Positions 1-9,000 of a stretch of DNA of 64,000 nt are shown one piece after another (position 1 is the stretch's first letter; each line of letters begins with the position of its first letter). The position numbers and the translations under genes were made by a program. The stretch is from assembly GCA_963728825.1 (NCBI GenBank), contig CAVSLA010000004.1:558001-622000 (forward strand), written 5' to 3'. Under the pieces are notes generated by a model, which searched no databases, was not told where the DNA came from, and saw nothing but the letters and a program-made list of their open reading frames with translations. The DNA comes from CAVREM01 sp963728825 (GTDB lineage: Bacteria; Acidobacteriota; Vicinamibacteria; Vicinamibacterales; CAVVIG01).

Positions 1-2
1 CC

Positions 3-68
3 GAAGAGACGGCCGAAGCGCTCAACCTGTTCTTCCAGACGCGTGCGGTGCGATCGGCCGTCCCGTAA
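3..68 (+). CDS. C-terminal end of an unidentified gene (partial)
   Basis: An open frame enters from the left edge and ends at a TAA at 66-68, encoding about 21 residues that finish RSAVP. It stops 2 bp before the stop codon of the convergent AraC-type gene, which fits a real gene end. The tail is too short to assign to a family. Confidence 0.4.
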   Translation, partial: EETAEALNLFFQTRAVRSAVP

Positions 69-70
69 AA

Positions 71-1054
71 TTACCGGGCTTCAGGCCGCGAAGTCCGTCG
101 GCGAAGCTGTTGCTCCTTGCGCCACGCCGCCGGCGGCTTGTCGAAAGTGCGTTTGAACGCGCGGCTGAATGCTGCCTCCGACTCATAGCCCGCATCCAGC
201 GCGATCGCGCGGATCGAGTCGTGCGACTCCTCGAGCTTGCGCGCGGCATACTGCAGACGCTGGTGCGTGAGATACCGCATCGGCGGCTCTCCCATCAGTG
301 CCCGGAAGCGCTCGGCGAACACCGAGCGAGATGCGCCGACTTCCCGTGCGAGCTGGTCGGCGGTCCAGCGATGAGCATCGCGGCCATGCAGCAGCGACAG
401 AGCCCGTCCGATGACTGGATCCCGCAAGCCGTTGACCCATCCCCGCTCATCCGCCGGCAACGAGGCAAGATGCCCGCGGACCGCCTCGATGAAGAGGAGC
501 TCGGCAAGTCCGGCGAGGATCTGCGGTGAGCCTCCGGCCGATGGAAGTTGTTGTGCGGCAAACCTGAACGAGCTCTCGATCCACGCGCTGGTCGTCGCCT
601 CGCTCACCTTCAAGGTGAACGCCGACGGCAGGATGCTCGCGATCGGGGGATTGCGCAGCTCGCTGCCGAGGAAGCCGCACAACATGCGGGTCCGCTCGCC
701 GCCACCGCCGTAGACGATGCGAGGCGGACGGGAGTCATCGCCGGGCCGGATCAGGTGGTCGATCGTGACAGGCCTGATGTTCGGCCCGCTGCCAAGTCGA
801 TGGCGATCGTTGCGCGTCAGCAGGATGATCTCGCCGGCCTGGACGGGTATCGTCGGGCCGTCGCCGACCTGCAGCAGCAGCCGCCCTTCGACGACGTAGT
901 GATAGCCGATCACGTAGGCGGGCGAGACCGCGAACCGCCCGCATTCCTCCGGTCCGACCTGCGAGTGGACGCACCAGGGGGAGGTGAACTCGGCATCCAG
1001 GAAAACGCCACCCGTAAGCCGCATCGAGCGAACGAGATCCAGCAGAGCATCCAT
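71..1054 (-). CDS. AraC family transcriptional regulator with N-terminal cupin
   Basis: A predicted DNA-binding regulator of 327 residues. The N-terminal half (about residues 1-180) is a cupin sensor of the AraC_binding/cupin_6 type, with the run GYHYVVEGRLLLQVGDG and a following histidine (NDRHRLG). The C-terminal 100 residues carry the double helix-turn-helix of the AraC family, with the typical second-helix signature AGYESEAAFSRAFKRTF. I chose the ATG at 1054 because cupin-type AraC proteins usually begin close to MDALLDLVRSM; a TTG at 1078 would add eight residues. It is divergent from the homocysteine methyltransferase gene, with about 130 bp between the starts, and may control that gene; this is inference from position. 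The ligand is not evident. Confidence 0.9.
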   Translation of the reverse strand: MDALLDLVRSMRLTGGVFLDAEFTSPWCVHSQVGPEECGRFAVSPAYVIGYHYVVEGRLLLQVGDGPTIPVQAGEIILLTRNDRHRLGSGPNIRPVTIDHLIRPGDDSRPPRIVYGGGGERTRMLCGFLGSELRNPPIASILPSAFTLKVSEATTSAWIESSFRFAAQQLPSAGGSPQILAGLAELLFIEAVRGHLASLPADERGWVNGLRDPVIGRALSLLHGRDAHRWTADQLAREVGASRSVFAERFRALMGEPPMRYLTHQRLQYAARKLEESHDSIRAIALDAGYESEAAFSRAFKRTFDKPPAAWRKEQQLRRRTSRPEAR

Positions 1055-1185
1055 GCCTGGAGCGACTCGGGCAAGCAATCCGGCGTTCCGGTCATTCCCC
1101 GGCCGCCCGCCAATCCGTAGCCTATATCAGACGACACGATGGGGTTGGACAGTCTTCCAATCCTCGTCTAGAAGGGATGGACATC

Positions 1186-2145
1186 ATGCGTGGCAGACCT
1201 CCATTACCGCAGCTCGCCGGTGGCCTGTTCCTGACCGACGGCGGCATCGAAACGACGCTCATCTTTCATGAAGGCGTCGAGTTGCCGTTGTTCGCCGCAT
1301 TCACGCTCCTCGGCACCGAAGCGGGCACGGCCGCCCTGCGGAGTTATTACCGGCGACACGCATCCATCGCGCGCGAACGAGGGGTCGGCTTCATCCTCGA
1401 AAGCCCGACCTGGAGGGCCAGCCCCGACTGGGCCGCACGTCTTGGCTACTCGTCCTCGGCGCTGGAGGCCGCCAATCGCGCGGCGATCGACCTGATGCAC
1501 GAGATTCGACGCGAGCTCGAGACGGACCGGTCGCCGATGGTCATCAGCGGCTGCGTTGGGCCTCGCGGCGATGGCTATCGCGCTGACGCGGTCATGACGC
1601 CTGACGCGGCACAGGCGTATCACACGGCCCAGATTCGCCTGTTCGCCCAGGCTGGCGCCGATCTGACGACCGCCGTGACGATGACCCACAGCGGCGAGGC
1701 GATCGGGGTCGCGCGCGCCGCCGTGGCGCAGGGGCTGCCGGTGGTCATCTCTTATACGGTTGAAACCGACGGACGCCTGCCGAGCGGGGAACCCCTCGAC
1801 GAAGCGATCGACGCGGTCGATCACGCGACCGGCAACGCGCCGCAGTACTTCATGATCAATTGCGCGCATCCCAGCCACTTCGACCAGGAACTGATCGCGG
1901 GTGAGCGCTGGGTCGGACGCATTCGAGGGCTGCGGGCGAATGCCTCGACGCGAAGCCATGCGGAGCTCGACGAAGCTGCCGCATTGGACGAAGGCGATCC
2001 GGTCGACCTCGCTGCCCGGTATCGAGCGCTTCGTGCCCGTCTGCCGCAGGTGAACGTTCTCGGCGGCTGCTGCGGAACCGACCATCGTCACATCGCGCAA
2101 ATCGGCGACGCCTGTCTGCTGGGAGAGAAGGAGCGTGTGTCATGA
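1186..2145 (+). CDS. Homocysteine S-methyltransferase family protein
   Basis: A zinc-dependent methyl transferase of the betaine/S-methylmethionine-homocysteine methyltransferase family, predicted to make methionine from homocysteine with a small methyl donor in the cytoplasm. The N-terminus carries the family motif LTDGGIETTL, and the three zinc-binding cysteines sit in INCAHP (about residue 225) and GGCCGTD near the C-terminus, so the active site looks intact. Its length of about 319 residues matches stand-alone members. An AGAAGGG sequence stands about 9 bases before the ATG at 1186; an in-frame ATG at 1177 lies right against that sequence and is less likely. The gene overlaps the next (acetyltransferase) by 4 bases, so the two are probably translated together. 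The donor cannot be told from the sequence. Confidence 0.9.
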   Translation: MRGRPPLPQLAGGLFLTDGGIETTLIFHEGVELPLFAAFTLLGTEAGTAALRSYYRRHASIARERGVGFILESPTWRASPDWAARLGYSSSALEAANRAAIDLMHEIRRELETDRSPMVISGCVGPRGDGYRADAVMTPDAAQAYHTAQIRLFAQAGADLTTAVTMTHSGEAIGVARAAVAQGLPVVISYTVETDGRLPSGEPLDEAIDAVDHATGNAPQYFMINCAHPSHFDQELIAGERWVGRIRGLRANASTRSHAELDEAAALDEGDPVDLAARYRALRARLPQVNVLGGCCGTDHRHIAQIGDACLLGEKERVS

Positions 2146-2735
2146 GTGCGCTCGTTGAACAGTCGATCGACGTGATCCATGAGAGCGCGAGAGATCCTCT
2201 GGCCCGGATCATCACGCTCGCGTTCGCCGCCGATCCGGCAGCCCGCTGGATGTATCCGGATGCCGCTCACTACGAGCGATTCTTTCCGCGATTCGTCGAA
2301 GTGTTCGGAGGAAGCGCCGTCGAATACGGATCGGCCTACCGGGTCGCCGAAGGATTGGCGGCTGCCCTCTGGCTGCCGCCGAACGTGCATCCGGACGAGA
2401 CCGCCCTGGTGGCACTGATCGAGGAGAGCGTCCCCGAGCAGGAGTGGCCGACTGCTTTCGAACTGTTCGAGCGGATGGGAGCCTATCATCCGGCTGAACC
2501 GCACTGGTATCTCCCGTTGATTGGCGTGGCGCCATCGGAACAGGGGAGAGGCTTTGGTTCGGCGCTCCTGGCGCACGGGCTCACGAAGTGCGACCGCGAG
2601 CACCTGCCGGCCTACCTCGAATCGACGAGTCCGAGAAGCGTGCCGCTGTATCGGCGGCATGGCTTCGAGGTGGCGGCCGAGATTCGCGTCGGCTCCGCTC
2701 CGCCGATCTTCGCGATGGTGCGGGCGCCGCGATGA
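2142..2735 (+). CDS. GNAT family N-acetyltransferase
   Basis: A 197-residue cytoplasmic acyl-CoA-dependent acetyltransferase. The acetyl-CoA-binding motif A is visible as GVAPSEQGRGFGSALL near residue 130, followed by the motif B region LYRRHGFEV about 45 residues later. The N-terminal half (about residues 10-100) is less conserved and probably forms the acceptor pocket. The start ATG overlaps the stop of the homocysteine methyltransferase gene (ATGA), which implies coupling and perhaps a shared pathway. The acceptor substrate is unknown. The gene ends about 20 bp from the convergent cytochrome gene. Confidence 0.88.
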   Translation: MSALVEQSIDVIHESARDPLARIITLAFAADPAARWMYPDAAHYERFFPRFVEVFGGSAVEYGSAYRVAEGLAAALWLPPNVHPDETALVALIEESVPEQEWPTAFELFERMGAYHPAEPHWYLPLIGVAPSEQGRGFGSALLAHGLTKCDREHLPAYLESTSPRSVPLYRRHGFEVAAEIRVGSAPPIFAMVRAPR

Positions 2736-2756
2736 ACACGTCAGGTCGGAGGCCTG

Positions 2757-4280
2757 TCACAGGCTTCGGAGGAATGCGAGCAGCGCGCTCTTGTCCTCCG
2801 CTGCCAGCGACAGCCCGAACCGGTGTCCGGGTACCGGTCTCGTCTCGACGCCGGGAGGGTTCCATCCGCTCGGCCGGTAGTCAGGGCCGAGCCGACGTGG
2901 ATCGAACATTTCTTCCAGGCTGCTGAGCGAGCCGTCGTGCAACAGTCGTGGTCGGTACCACGCGCCGCGCAGCGAAGGGATCTTGTAAAGTCCGGTGCCT
3001 TTCCGGGTCTTCAGCGCGGCATCTGGATTGGTCTCAACCGAGACAGGCATGATGTCCTCCCGATTCGGATGATCGGTCGGGACGACAAACCCCTGAGCCA
3101 CCGTAAGCCTGCCCGTCGTATAAGCCGGCGGCGCATGGCAGCCGGCGCATCCTTCACGCCGGAAGATCTCCTCACCCCGGAGAATCACAGTCGGCGGCGC
3201 GGTGTGTGGATTCGTCGGCGGCTCGAGCGACATCAGGTAGACGCCGAGGGCGTACAACACCTCGTCCGCATAGTGAAACCTGACCCGGCGCTGCTCGTCG
3301 GTCAGAATGCGATGCGGTCCGAAGTCCATGCGATCGGCACCCGTCACCAGCGCCGCGTACCGGGCGACGTCTTCAGGGCCCCGCAGTCGATGGGTTGCCG
3401 TTGCGTCGACATACCGGCTGTATCGGAGATTCTGCAGGTCCACGATCTTCGTCGGCGCGTACGGGCTTCCGTTGGAGCGCGCAAACACACCGCCGCCGAA
3501 CGAACGCCCCAGGTAATTACCTGCGGCCAGCTGCTGCATATCCGCTACTGACATCGATCTGAACCGCTCGACGCGATCGTCGACCGACCACGGCACGGTG
3601 AATTCGCGCCAGAATGCGACCGGAAACGGGTCGGACGAGTAAAAGCGCTCGAGGCGCCATGCCGTGCCGGGAGCGCCCGCAAGCGGTCCGCCGCGGCCGC
3701 CCACGGGCGTGGACCGGAGCTGGCGGGGGCGTCCGGTGGCTGCCGGCACGTCGATCTCGCCGGCGTGACAGCTGGCGCACGCGCTGACCGTCGCCATGAC
3801 GCCTTGGGGCGTGATCACCCATCGCTGCGGACCCGCAAGGGTGCCGTCCGATCGCGCAGGTGTGCCAGCCCTGCGACCCGGGTCGCGAAGCTGAGCGATG
3901 AGTGCGGGATCGTTGGTTCGGAGGAGCGGCGAGTCCATTTCACGAAACACGCGCTCACCAGCTGCGACCCAGTCGTCCATGGTCCGCATCTTCTCCGCGA
4001 CGACGAGCGGTTCGGGCTTCTGCTGCTGCAGCCGCTCCCAGTACCCAGGCGGCTCGTGATCGGGGTGATACACGGGGTAGGTTCGCAGGTTATCAGCAGG
4101 AGACGCGTAGTACTCAGCTGACGAATAGTGTGATGGGCGGACGTTGAGGCCGGCCACCGGCGTCGCCCAATCGGCCAGTGAGGCATCGTCCCAGATCCTT
4201 GGCACTGTGATGCTCTGAGCTGAAGTCAGGACGAATGTTCCTAGCGTCACGATCAGCGCGGTGGTGCTCAAGCGAGTCAT
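2757..4280 (-). CDS. Secreted di-haem cytochrome c-type protein
   Basis: A 507-residue exported c-type cytochrome. An N-terminal signal peptide (about residues 1-22, ending TSAQS) directs it to the periplasm. Two haem attachment sites are visible: CASCH near residue 167 and CAGCH near residue 378. The second sits in a region that resembles the catalytic half of di-haem peroxidase-like and thiol-oxidoreductase-like cytochromes, with a downstream segment of the type GTGLYKIPSLRGAWYRPRLLHDG that also occurs in MauG/CCP-like proteins. It could be a redox enzyme or an electron-transfer protein; the substrate is unknown. The gene stands alone between a convergent acetyltransferase and the PD40 kinase locus. 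A GGGGGGACAC stretch just before the ATG is a plausible ribosome site. Confidence 0.82.
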   Translation of the reverse strand: MTRLSTTALIVTLGTFVLTSAQSITVPRIWDDASLADWATPVAGLNVRPSHYSSAEYYASPADNLRTYPVYHPDHEPPGYWERLQQQKPEPLVVAEKMRTMDDWVAAGERVFREMDSPLLRTNDPALIAQLRDPGRRAGTPARSDGTLAGPQRWVITPQGVMATVSACASCHAGEIDVPAATGRPRQLRSTPVGGRGGPLAGAPGTAWRLERFYSSDPFPVAFWREFTVPWSVDDRVERFRSMSVADMQQLAAGNYLGRSFGGGVFARSNGSPYAPTKIVDLQNLRYSRYVDATATHRLRGPEDVARYAALVTGADRMDFGPHRILTDEQRRVRFHYADEVLYALGVYLMSLEPPTNPHTAPPTVILRGEEIFRREGCAGCHAPPAYTTGRLTVAQGFVVPTDHPNREDIMPVSVETNPDAALKTRKGTGLYKIPSLRGAWYRPRLLHDGSLSSLEEMFDPRRLGPDYRPSGWNPPGVETRPVPGHRFGLSLAAEDKSALLAFLRSL

Positions 4281-4370
4281 GTGTCCCCCCAGTCGGCAGT
4301 CCTGTTTGCGCCTTCTGCTGAGGGATCCGGAAAGCGGGTCGGCGAGGGGACAAGGAAGACGGAATTGCGC

Positions 4371-5189
4371 TCAGCGCACCACGAGTGCTGGCCAGTTCGA
4401 CACTACCGTGATTGGTGAATGGGTTGGCGACTCGACGAGAACGCCAATCAGAAGCCTCTTTCCATCCGGTGCAACGCTGTATTCGGGAGCGTCCTCTCTC
4501 TGCGCTGGCGATCCCGTTTCGTCGGTGTAAGAAAGCGATTGATGCCGAAACAACAGCCGAAGGGCTTGAACCTGGGGCACTCCCGGGTTCAGGGCAGCCT
4601 GCATCAAGCTGCCATCACCCTGCACGTAGAAGATCTCGCGGCCGTCGTCGCTCCAACGCGGCTTCCTCCCGCCATTTCGGGAGATGCGGGTTACCGGCCC
4701 GGCTCCGACGAACGGCCGGACATAGACCTCGAACCGTCCCGACTCGTTCGACGCGTAGGCGAGCCATCGCTGGTCTCGCGACAGCTGCGGATCGAGCTCT
4801 GCTGAACTCGATTGCAGGACGAAGCTGACGGCACCGGTCCCGACCAGCGTGGACCAGATGTCGTAGGACGAGGTCTCCGCCCGGTAGACCGTACCCAACA
4901 CGGTCCTTCCATCGGCGGACCAGTCGTGCGGGAATGCGTATGTCAACGAACTGAGCGGCTCACCCACCCGATTGCTCCCATCCGTCGGGGCAACGTACGC
5001 GACCGGAAACCCGGCACTCCGGTAGACGAACCGCGTACCGTCGGGACTCCAGATTCGGAAAGCTGCCGCGTTGACCGACCGCAATCTCGGTGCCGCTCGC
5101 AATCTCGATTCGGACGATGCCGCCAGTCTGTAGGCCTGACTCTCGCCGCGTTGCCAGCACCGAACGCCCGTCCGGCGACAACGCGGCAA
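4371..5189 (-). CDS. C-terminal propeller portion of the PD40 kinase, out of frame
   Basis: This frame carries the last part of the beta-propeller that belongs to the Ser/Thr kinase gene lying upstream on the same strand. The meaningful sequence begins near 5072 with AAFRIWSPDGTRFVY and continues with repeated PD40/WD-like blades (SADGRTVLG, SRDQRWLAYASNESG, SDDGREIFYV, APDGKRLLIG). The first 40 residues after the nominal start at 5189 are an out-of-frame reading of the kinase gene and have no propeller character. Removing one copy of the 4-bp duplication GACCGACC (5073-5080, plus strand) fuses this frame to the kinase and gives a 998-residue protein. On its own this fragment is unlikely to be a separate product. 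Confidence 0.75.
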   Translation of the reverse strand: MPRCRRTGVRCWQRGESQAYRLAASSESRLRAAPRLRSVNAAAFRIWSPDGTRFVYRSAGFPVAYVAPTDGSNRVGEPLSSLTYAFPHDWSADGRTVLGTVYRAETSSYDIWSTLVGTGAVSFVLQSSSAELDPQLSRDQRWLAYASNESGRFEVYVRPFVGAGPVTRISRNGGRKPRWSDDGREIFYVQGDGSLMQAALNPGVPQVQALRLLFRHQSLSYTDETGSPAQREDAPEYSVAPDGKRLLIGVLVESPTHSPITVVSNWPALVVR

Positions 5190-7371
5190 ATCGATACGCG
5201 CCGACGTCGCCGACCCGGCCGAGGGTCCGGCCGGCTCGGTCGAACCATGTCAGCTCACTCGCGGCAGGAGTCGCCGGGGCGCGGTACGCGAGGATGCCGT
5301 TCGGTGAGACGTCGAAGGCCGACCGCCCGGGGGCGTCGAGTGCAACCGCGTCGGCAATTCGCACCGGTTCGCCGGTGAGCTCGAGTCGGGAGATGTCGAA
5401 TGGCTGCCCCACGAGCGCTCGGTCACGCAAGAAGAAGAGATGTCCGGCCGCGTAGACCGCACGGGTATTGGGACCACCAGCCGTTGCCCGCCGACCACTA
5501 TTCGTCGCGTTTTCGAGCGCGAGCCGCGCGACGTCGGTCTCACCGCTGACCTCGGCCATTTTCTGGACCACGTGAATCGGCTTTTCCCATTCCGAGTCGA
5601 GTCGACCCAGGTGCACGCCAGCCCATTCGCCGGCTTCGCTCCGCATATAGAGGTAGTGCTGGCCGTCGGGGAGAAAGTGCGGCCATGCGTGATTTCCGAA
5701 CCCGCCTTTGACCCGCGTGACGGGTCGCGGTGTGCCGCCGGACGCGGAAACACGCAGGAGCACCTGCTGCTGCGGCGTGGAGCTGGCCCCTGAGTTCGCC
5801 GCGAATACAATCACATCGTCCCGATTCCACGAGCCGCCTCCCCCGAAGCCGGCTTGACAAATGGTCCGTACGTTTCCGGTCTCGAGATCGACGCGCTTGA
5901 GCGCGCTGTTCGCGAAGAACCCGAGCGATCGGCCGTCCGGCGACCAGAACGGAAAAAATGCCCCGTCGGTGCCGCCGATGCGCTGGGCATTCAGCGCATC
6001 GAGCGGCCGGATCCACAAGGCCGGAACGCCACGCTCGTCGATAGCCGTGAACGCCAGGCGACCGCCGTCGGGCGACAGAGCAAACAGCTGCTCGAAGCGC
6101 GTGCCATCCGGTGGCGGAATGGCGAAGCGAAGAAGCCCGACATTTGAGAACTGGCGCTCCCGGCCGCCAGTCAGATAGACCACTGCGCCGGCGCCCGCGG
6201 CCAGAACGAGAAGGACCGCGACAGCGCGGACGATCACGCGACGTTGAGGGAAACGATGCAGCCGACCTGTGGCTGGAGGACGCGATTCTGACAACCAGCG
6301 CAGTTGCCGTGCGAGATCGCCGGCATGCTCCCAGCGTCTGCCGGGATCTTTGGCCAGACACTGACCGATGACCCAGTCGAGTGACGCCGGCGCGTCGTGC
6401 CGAATCGTACCGATCGGTGCGGGCTCGCGCTCGAGAACGGCTGCGACGAGACCCGCGCTGCTGTCGGCGTCAAAAGCCTTTCGGCCCGACACCATCTCAT
6501 AGAGGATGGCGCCGAGCGAAAAGATGTCGGCGCGTGCGTCGACCGCCTTGCCCTGCAGCTGCTCCGGTGCCATGTATTGCAGCGTGCCCAGAATGGTGCC
6601 CTCTGCCGTCAAACGCCCATCCTTCGTCGCGCCAGGCACCGGGCCGCGCTCGGGTTGAAGTGTCGCAAGCCCGAAGTCCAGCACTTTCACACCGTGGGGA
6701 GTGATCATGATGTTGGCTGGCTTCAAGTCACGGTGGATGATGCCGACTCGCTGCGCGGCGGCCAGGGCCTCGGCGATCTGCACGCCATACTCGAGCGCGT
6801 CCGGGAGTGGCAGCGGCCGCCGCTGGAGCCGAACGTCGAGCGTTTCACCCTCGACGAGCTCCATCACCAGGAACCCGACACCGTCGTGCTCGCCGACGTC
6901 GTGCAGCGTGCAGATGTGAGGGTGATTCAGCGTCGAGATCGCGCGTGCTTCGCGCTCGAAACGCAAACGGCCGTCCGGACGGGCGGCGAGGTCGGCACGC
7001 ACCAGTTTCAGGGCGACGGGTCGTCCCAGTCGCGTATCGCGCGCTTCGTAGACGTCACCCATTCCGCCGCTGCCCAGCCGCGCGACCACCTCATACGGTC
7101 CGAGGCGTTCGCCTTCGACGAGCGAACGGCCAGTGCTCTCGACTGCGAGAGCCCGGACGGCGGCGTCGAGTACCGCGGGATCGAGCTCCTCGGGGAGGGT
7201 CACGGCGCGCCGTGCCCCGTCAAGATACGGCTGGATCTCTTCGGGCGAGATCCCTTCAGCCTGACAGGCTTCGGCCACCGCCACGGGGTCGAGCCGCAGG
7301 TCGACATCGGAGAGGCGGTCGAGCACCGCGCCGATGCGACGCCAGGAGTCCGGATTCACCCGGTTGGACAT
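4960..7371 (-). CDS. Serine/threonine protein kinase with PD40 beta-propeller (frameshifted)
   Basis: A membrane-bound Hanks-type kinase. After a short helical N-terminus, the kinase domain starts near residue 90 with the glycine loop LGSGGMGDVYEA, followed by the invariant lysine in VALKLV, HRDLKPANI near residue 215 and DFG. A single transmembrane helix lies at about 378-400. The outer part from about 420 onward is a TolB/PD40-type beta-propeller with SPDGGRLAF, SPDGRSLGFF and similar blades. The start at 7371 (MSNRVNPDSW) follows the sigma factor stop by 66 bp, so the two form an operon typical of acidobacteria. The frame changes near 5076: reading on leads to an unrelated tail, while the true propeller continues in the frame of the 4371-5189 segment. 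Either the last blades are lost, or the assembly carries a 4-bp error. Confidence 0.88.
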   Translation of the reverse strand: MSNRVNPDSWRRIGAVLDRLSDVDLRLDPVAVAEACQAEGISPEEIQPYLDGARRAVTLPEELDPAVLDAAVRALAVESTGRSLVEGERLGPYEVVARLGSGGMGDVYEARDTRLGRPVALKLVRADLAARPDGRLRFEREARAISTLNHPHICTLHDVGEHDGVGFLVMELVEGETLDVRLQRRPLPLPDALEYGVQIAEALAAAQRVGIIHRDLKPANIMITPHGVKVLDFGLATLQPERGPVPGATKDGRLTAEGTILGTLQYMAPEQLQGKAVDARADIFSLGAILYEMVSGRKAFDADSSAGLVAAVLEREPAPIGTIRHDAPASLDWVIGQCLAKDPGRRWEHAGDLARQLRWLSESRPPATGRLHRFPQRRVIVRAVAVLLVLAAGAGAVVYLTGGRERQFSNVGLLRFAIPPPDGTRFEQLFALSPDGGRLAFTAIDERGVPALWIRPLDALNAQRIGGTDGAFFPFWSPDGRSLGFFANSALKRVDLETGNVRTICQAGFGGGGSWNRDDVIVFAANSGASSTPQQQVLLRVSASGGTPRPVTRVKGGFGNHAWPHFLPDGQHYLYMRSEAGEWAGVHLGRLDSEWEKPIHVVQKMAEVSGETDVARLALENATNSGRRATAGGPNTRAVYAAGHLFFLRDRALVGQPFDISRLELTGEPVRIADAVALDAPGRSAFDVSPNGILAYRAPATPAASELTWFDRAGRTLGRVGDVGAYRFAALSPDGRSVLATRRESGLQTGGIVRIEIASGTEIAVGQRGSFPNLESRRYAVRLPECRVSGRVRCPDGWEQSGG

Positions 7372-7437
7372 GGTGGCTGGTCGCCCTCCATCACATAAGG
7401 CAGATCCGTCGGGCCACGAAAAAAGGGACACGCGAGC

Positions 7438-7995
7438 TCAGCGCAGCGCGCTGAACAGAAATGCGCGTGCCTTGTGCCAGTCGCGCTTGGCGGTCCGCTC
7501 GGACATGTCGAGCGCCCGCGCGATTTCAGTCAGGTCGAGCCCGGCGAAGAACCGCAGCTCCACGACTTTGGCCTGCCGGGGGTCGAGGGCTTCGAGTGCC
7601 GTCAACGCTTCGTCGAGCGCCAGGACGTCGATGGTCGACGTCCCCGCAGCCGCAGCGATCTCCTCGTCGAGCGCTACGGGCTTCCCGCCGTCGCGTTTGT
7701 GCGCCGAGCGGCGGCGGATGTGATCGACGACGATGTGCCGCATCGCGCGCGCCGCGATACCGAGGAAATGCTCGCGGTTGAGCACCTGCGGCGCCGAGCG
7801 TTCAGAAAACTTGACGTACGCTTCGTGCACCAGAATCGTTGGTGCCAGTGTCTGGCCCGGGTGCATCCGCGCGAGGTGGCGGCGTGCGATCGCCCGGAGC
7901 TCGTCATAGGTCAGGGCGAACACCGCGTCGCGAGCGCGCGAATCGCCGGCGCGCCACGCCTCGAGAGCTTGAGCAACTGCAGATGTGGTTGACAT
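7438..7995 (-). CDS. ECF-type RNA polymerase sigma factor
   Basis: A 185-residue extracytoplasmic-function sigma factor of the acidobacterial type that is usually found beside PD40 kinases (TIGR02999-like). Region 2 is visible in LTYDELRAIARRHLARM and AYVKFSER, with the promoter-melting part ILGIAARAMRHIVVDHIRRR-like around residues 85-105. Region 4 carries a helix-turn-helix (LDLTEIARALDMSERTAKRDWHKARAFL) at the C-terminus. I placed the start at the ATG at 7995 (MSTTSAV); longer readings run antisense into the ABC transporter gene. No anti-sigma factor is adjacent; the kinase directly downstream is the likely partner, possibly acting by phosphorylation. The 63 bp between this start and the ABC ATPase start must hold two divergent promoters. 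Confidence 0.9.
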   Translation of the reverse strand: MSTTSAVAQALEAWRAGDSRARDAVFALTYDELRAIARRHLARMHPGQTLAPTILVHEAYVKFSERSAPQVLNREHFLGIAARAMRHIVVDHIRRRSAHKRDGGKPVALDEEIAAAAGTSTIDVLALDEALTALEALDPRQAKVVELRFFAGLDLTEIARALDMSERTAKRDWHKARAFLFSALR

Positions 7996-8058
7996 GCCCG
8001 CGCTCGTGCGATGCGGCATTGTAGCGGGATTTACAAGCCTGTCGGGCATACTATCGGG

Positions 8059-9000
8059 ATGTCCGACCGTTCGGCACCTGCGCTGCAGGTCCGGAATCTC
8101 CGGAAGCGTTACAAGGACGTCGTTGCCGTCGACGGCATCGATCTCAGTGTCGCCAGGGGTGAGTGCTTCGGGCTGCTCGGACCGAACGGGGCGGGCAAAA
8201 CCACGACGATCGAGATCTGCGAAGGCCTGACGGCGCCCGATTCCGGCGACGTCGAGGTGCTCGGCCTGCGGTGGGCCTCGGACGCGCGCGACCTGCAGCA
8301 ACGTCTCGGCATCCAGCTGCAGGAGACCCAGCTCGCCGACAAGCTCACCGTCCTCGAGACGCTTCGCCTGTTCCAGAGCTTTTATCGCCGCGGCCCGGCG
8401 CTGGACCAGCTGATTGGGCTGGTGCACCTCGAGGAGAAGCGCACGGCCCGCCTCGTGTCGCTGTCGGGTGGCCAGAAACAACGGCTGGCGCTGGCCTGCG
8501 CGCTGGTCGGCGATCCCGATCTGCTCTTTCTCGACGAGCCGACGACCGGACTCGACCCTCAGGCGCGTCGTCAGGTCTGGGATCTGATCGAGGAATTCAA
8601 GCGGACCGGCCGGACGATCGTGCTGACCACACACTACATGGAAGAAGCGGAGCGGCTGTGCGATCGGGTGGCGATCGTCGACCACGGCAAGATCATCGGA
8701 CTGGGGACGCCGGCGCAGCTGATCGCGTCGATTGGCGTGGACCACCTCGTCGAGTTCACGGCAGATGATCAGGCACCGGCGATCGACCTGGCGGCGCTGA
8801 CGCAGATCAGCGGCGTGCGCGACGCTCGCGCGCAGAACGGCGGCGTCACCATCCACGCGACGGAGCTGCATCGCGTGCTGCCGGCGCTGCTCGAGCACCT
8901 GCGGCAGCAGGGGATCCCGATCAGCGAGCTGCGGACCCACTCAGCCACGCTCGAAGACGTCTTCGTGTCACTCACCGGCCGGCATCTGCGTGATGAGTGA
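8059..9000 (+). CDS. ABC transporter ATP-binding protein (ABC-2 exporter)
   Basis: A 313-residue ATPase that powers the membrane subunit encoded just downstream. It shows the Walker A motif GPNGAGKTTT (about residues 41-50), the signature LSGGQKQR, Walker B LLFLDEPTTGLDP and the switch histidine in VLTTHYMEEAE. The C-terminal 80 residues are the extension typical of CcmA/NatA-like drug or lipid exporters. I chose the ATG at 8059 (MSDRSAPAL); a start at 8011 would run into the divergent sigma factor gene. The stop overlaps the permease start, so the two subunits are coupled. The substrate is not evident. Confidence 0.95.
   Translation: MSDRSAPALQVRNLRKRYKDVVAVDGIDLSVARGECFGLLGPNGAGKTTTIEICEGLTAPDSGDVEVLGLRWASDARDLQQRLGIQLQETQLADKLTVLETLRLFQSFYRRGPALDQLIGLVHLEEKRTARLVSLSGGQKQRLALACALVGDPDLLFLDEPTTGLDPQARRQVWDLIEEFKRTGRTIVLTTHYMEEAERLCDRVAIVDHGKIIGLGTPAQLIASIGVDHLVEFTADDQAPAIDLAALTQISGVRDARAQNGGVTIHATELHRVLPALLEHLRQQGIPISELRTHSATLEDVFVSLTGRHLRDE

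Noticed and set aside
1204..2100. Long minus-strand frame (298 codons) opposite the homocysteine methyltransferase gene
   Set aside because: It has no family features and is explained by high GC antisense to a well-supported gene.
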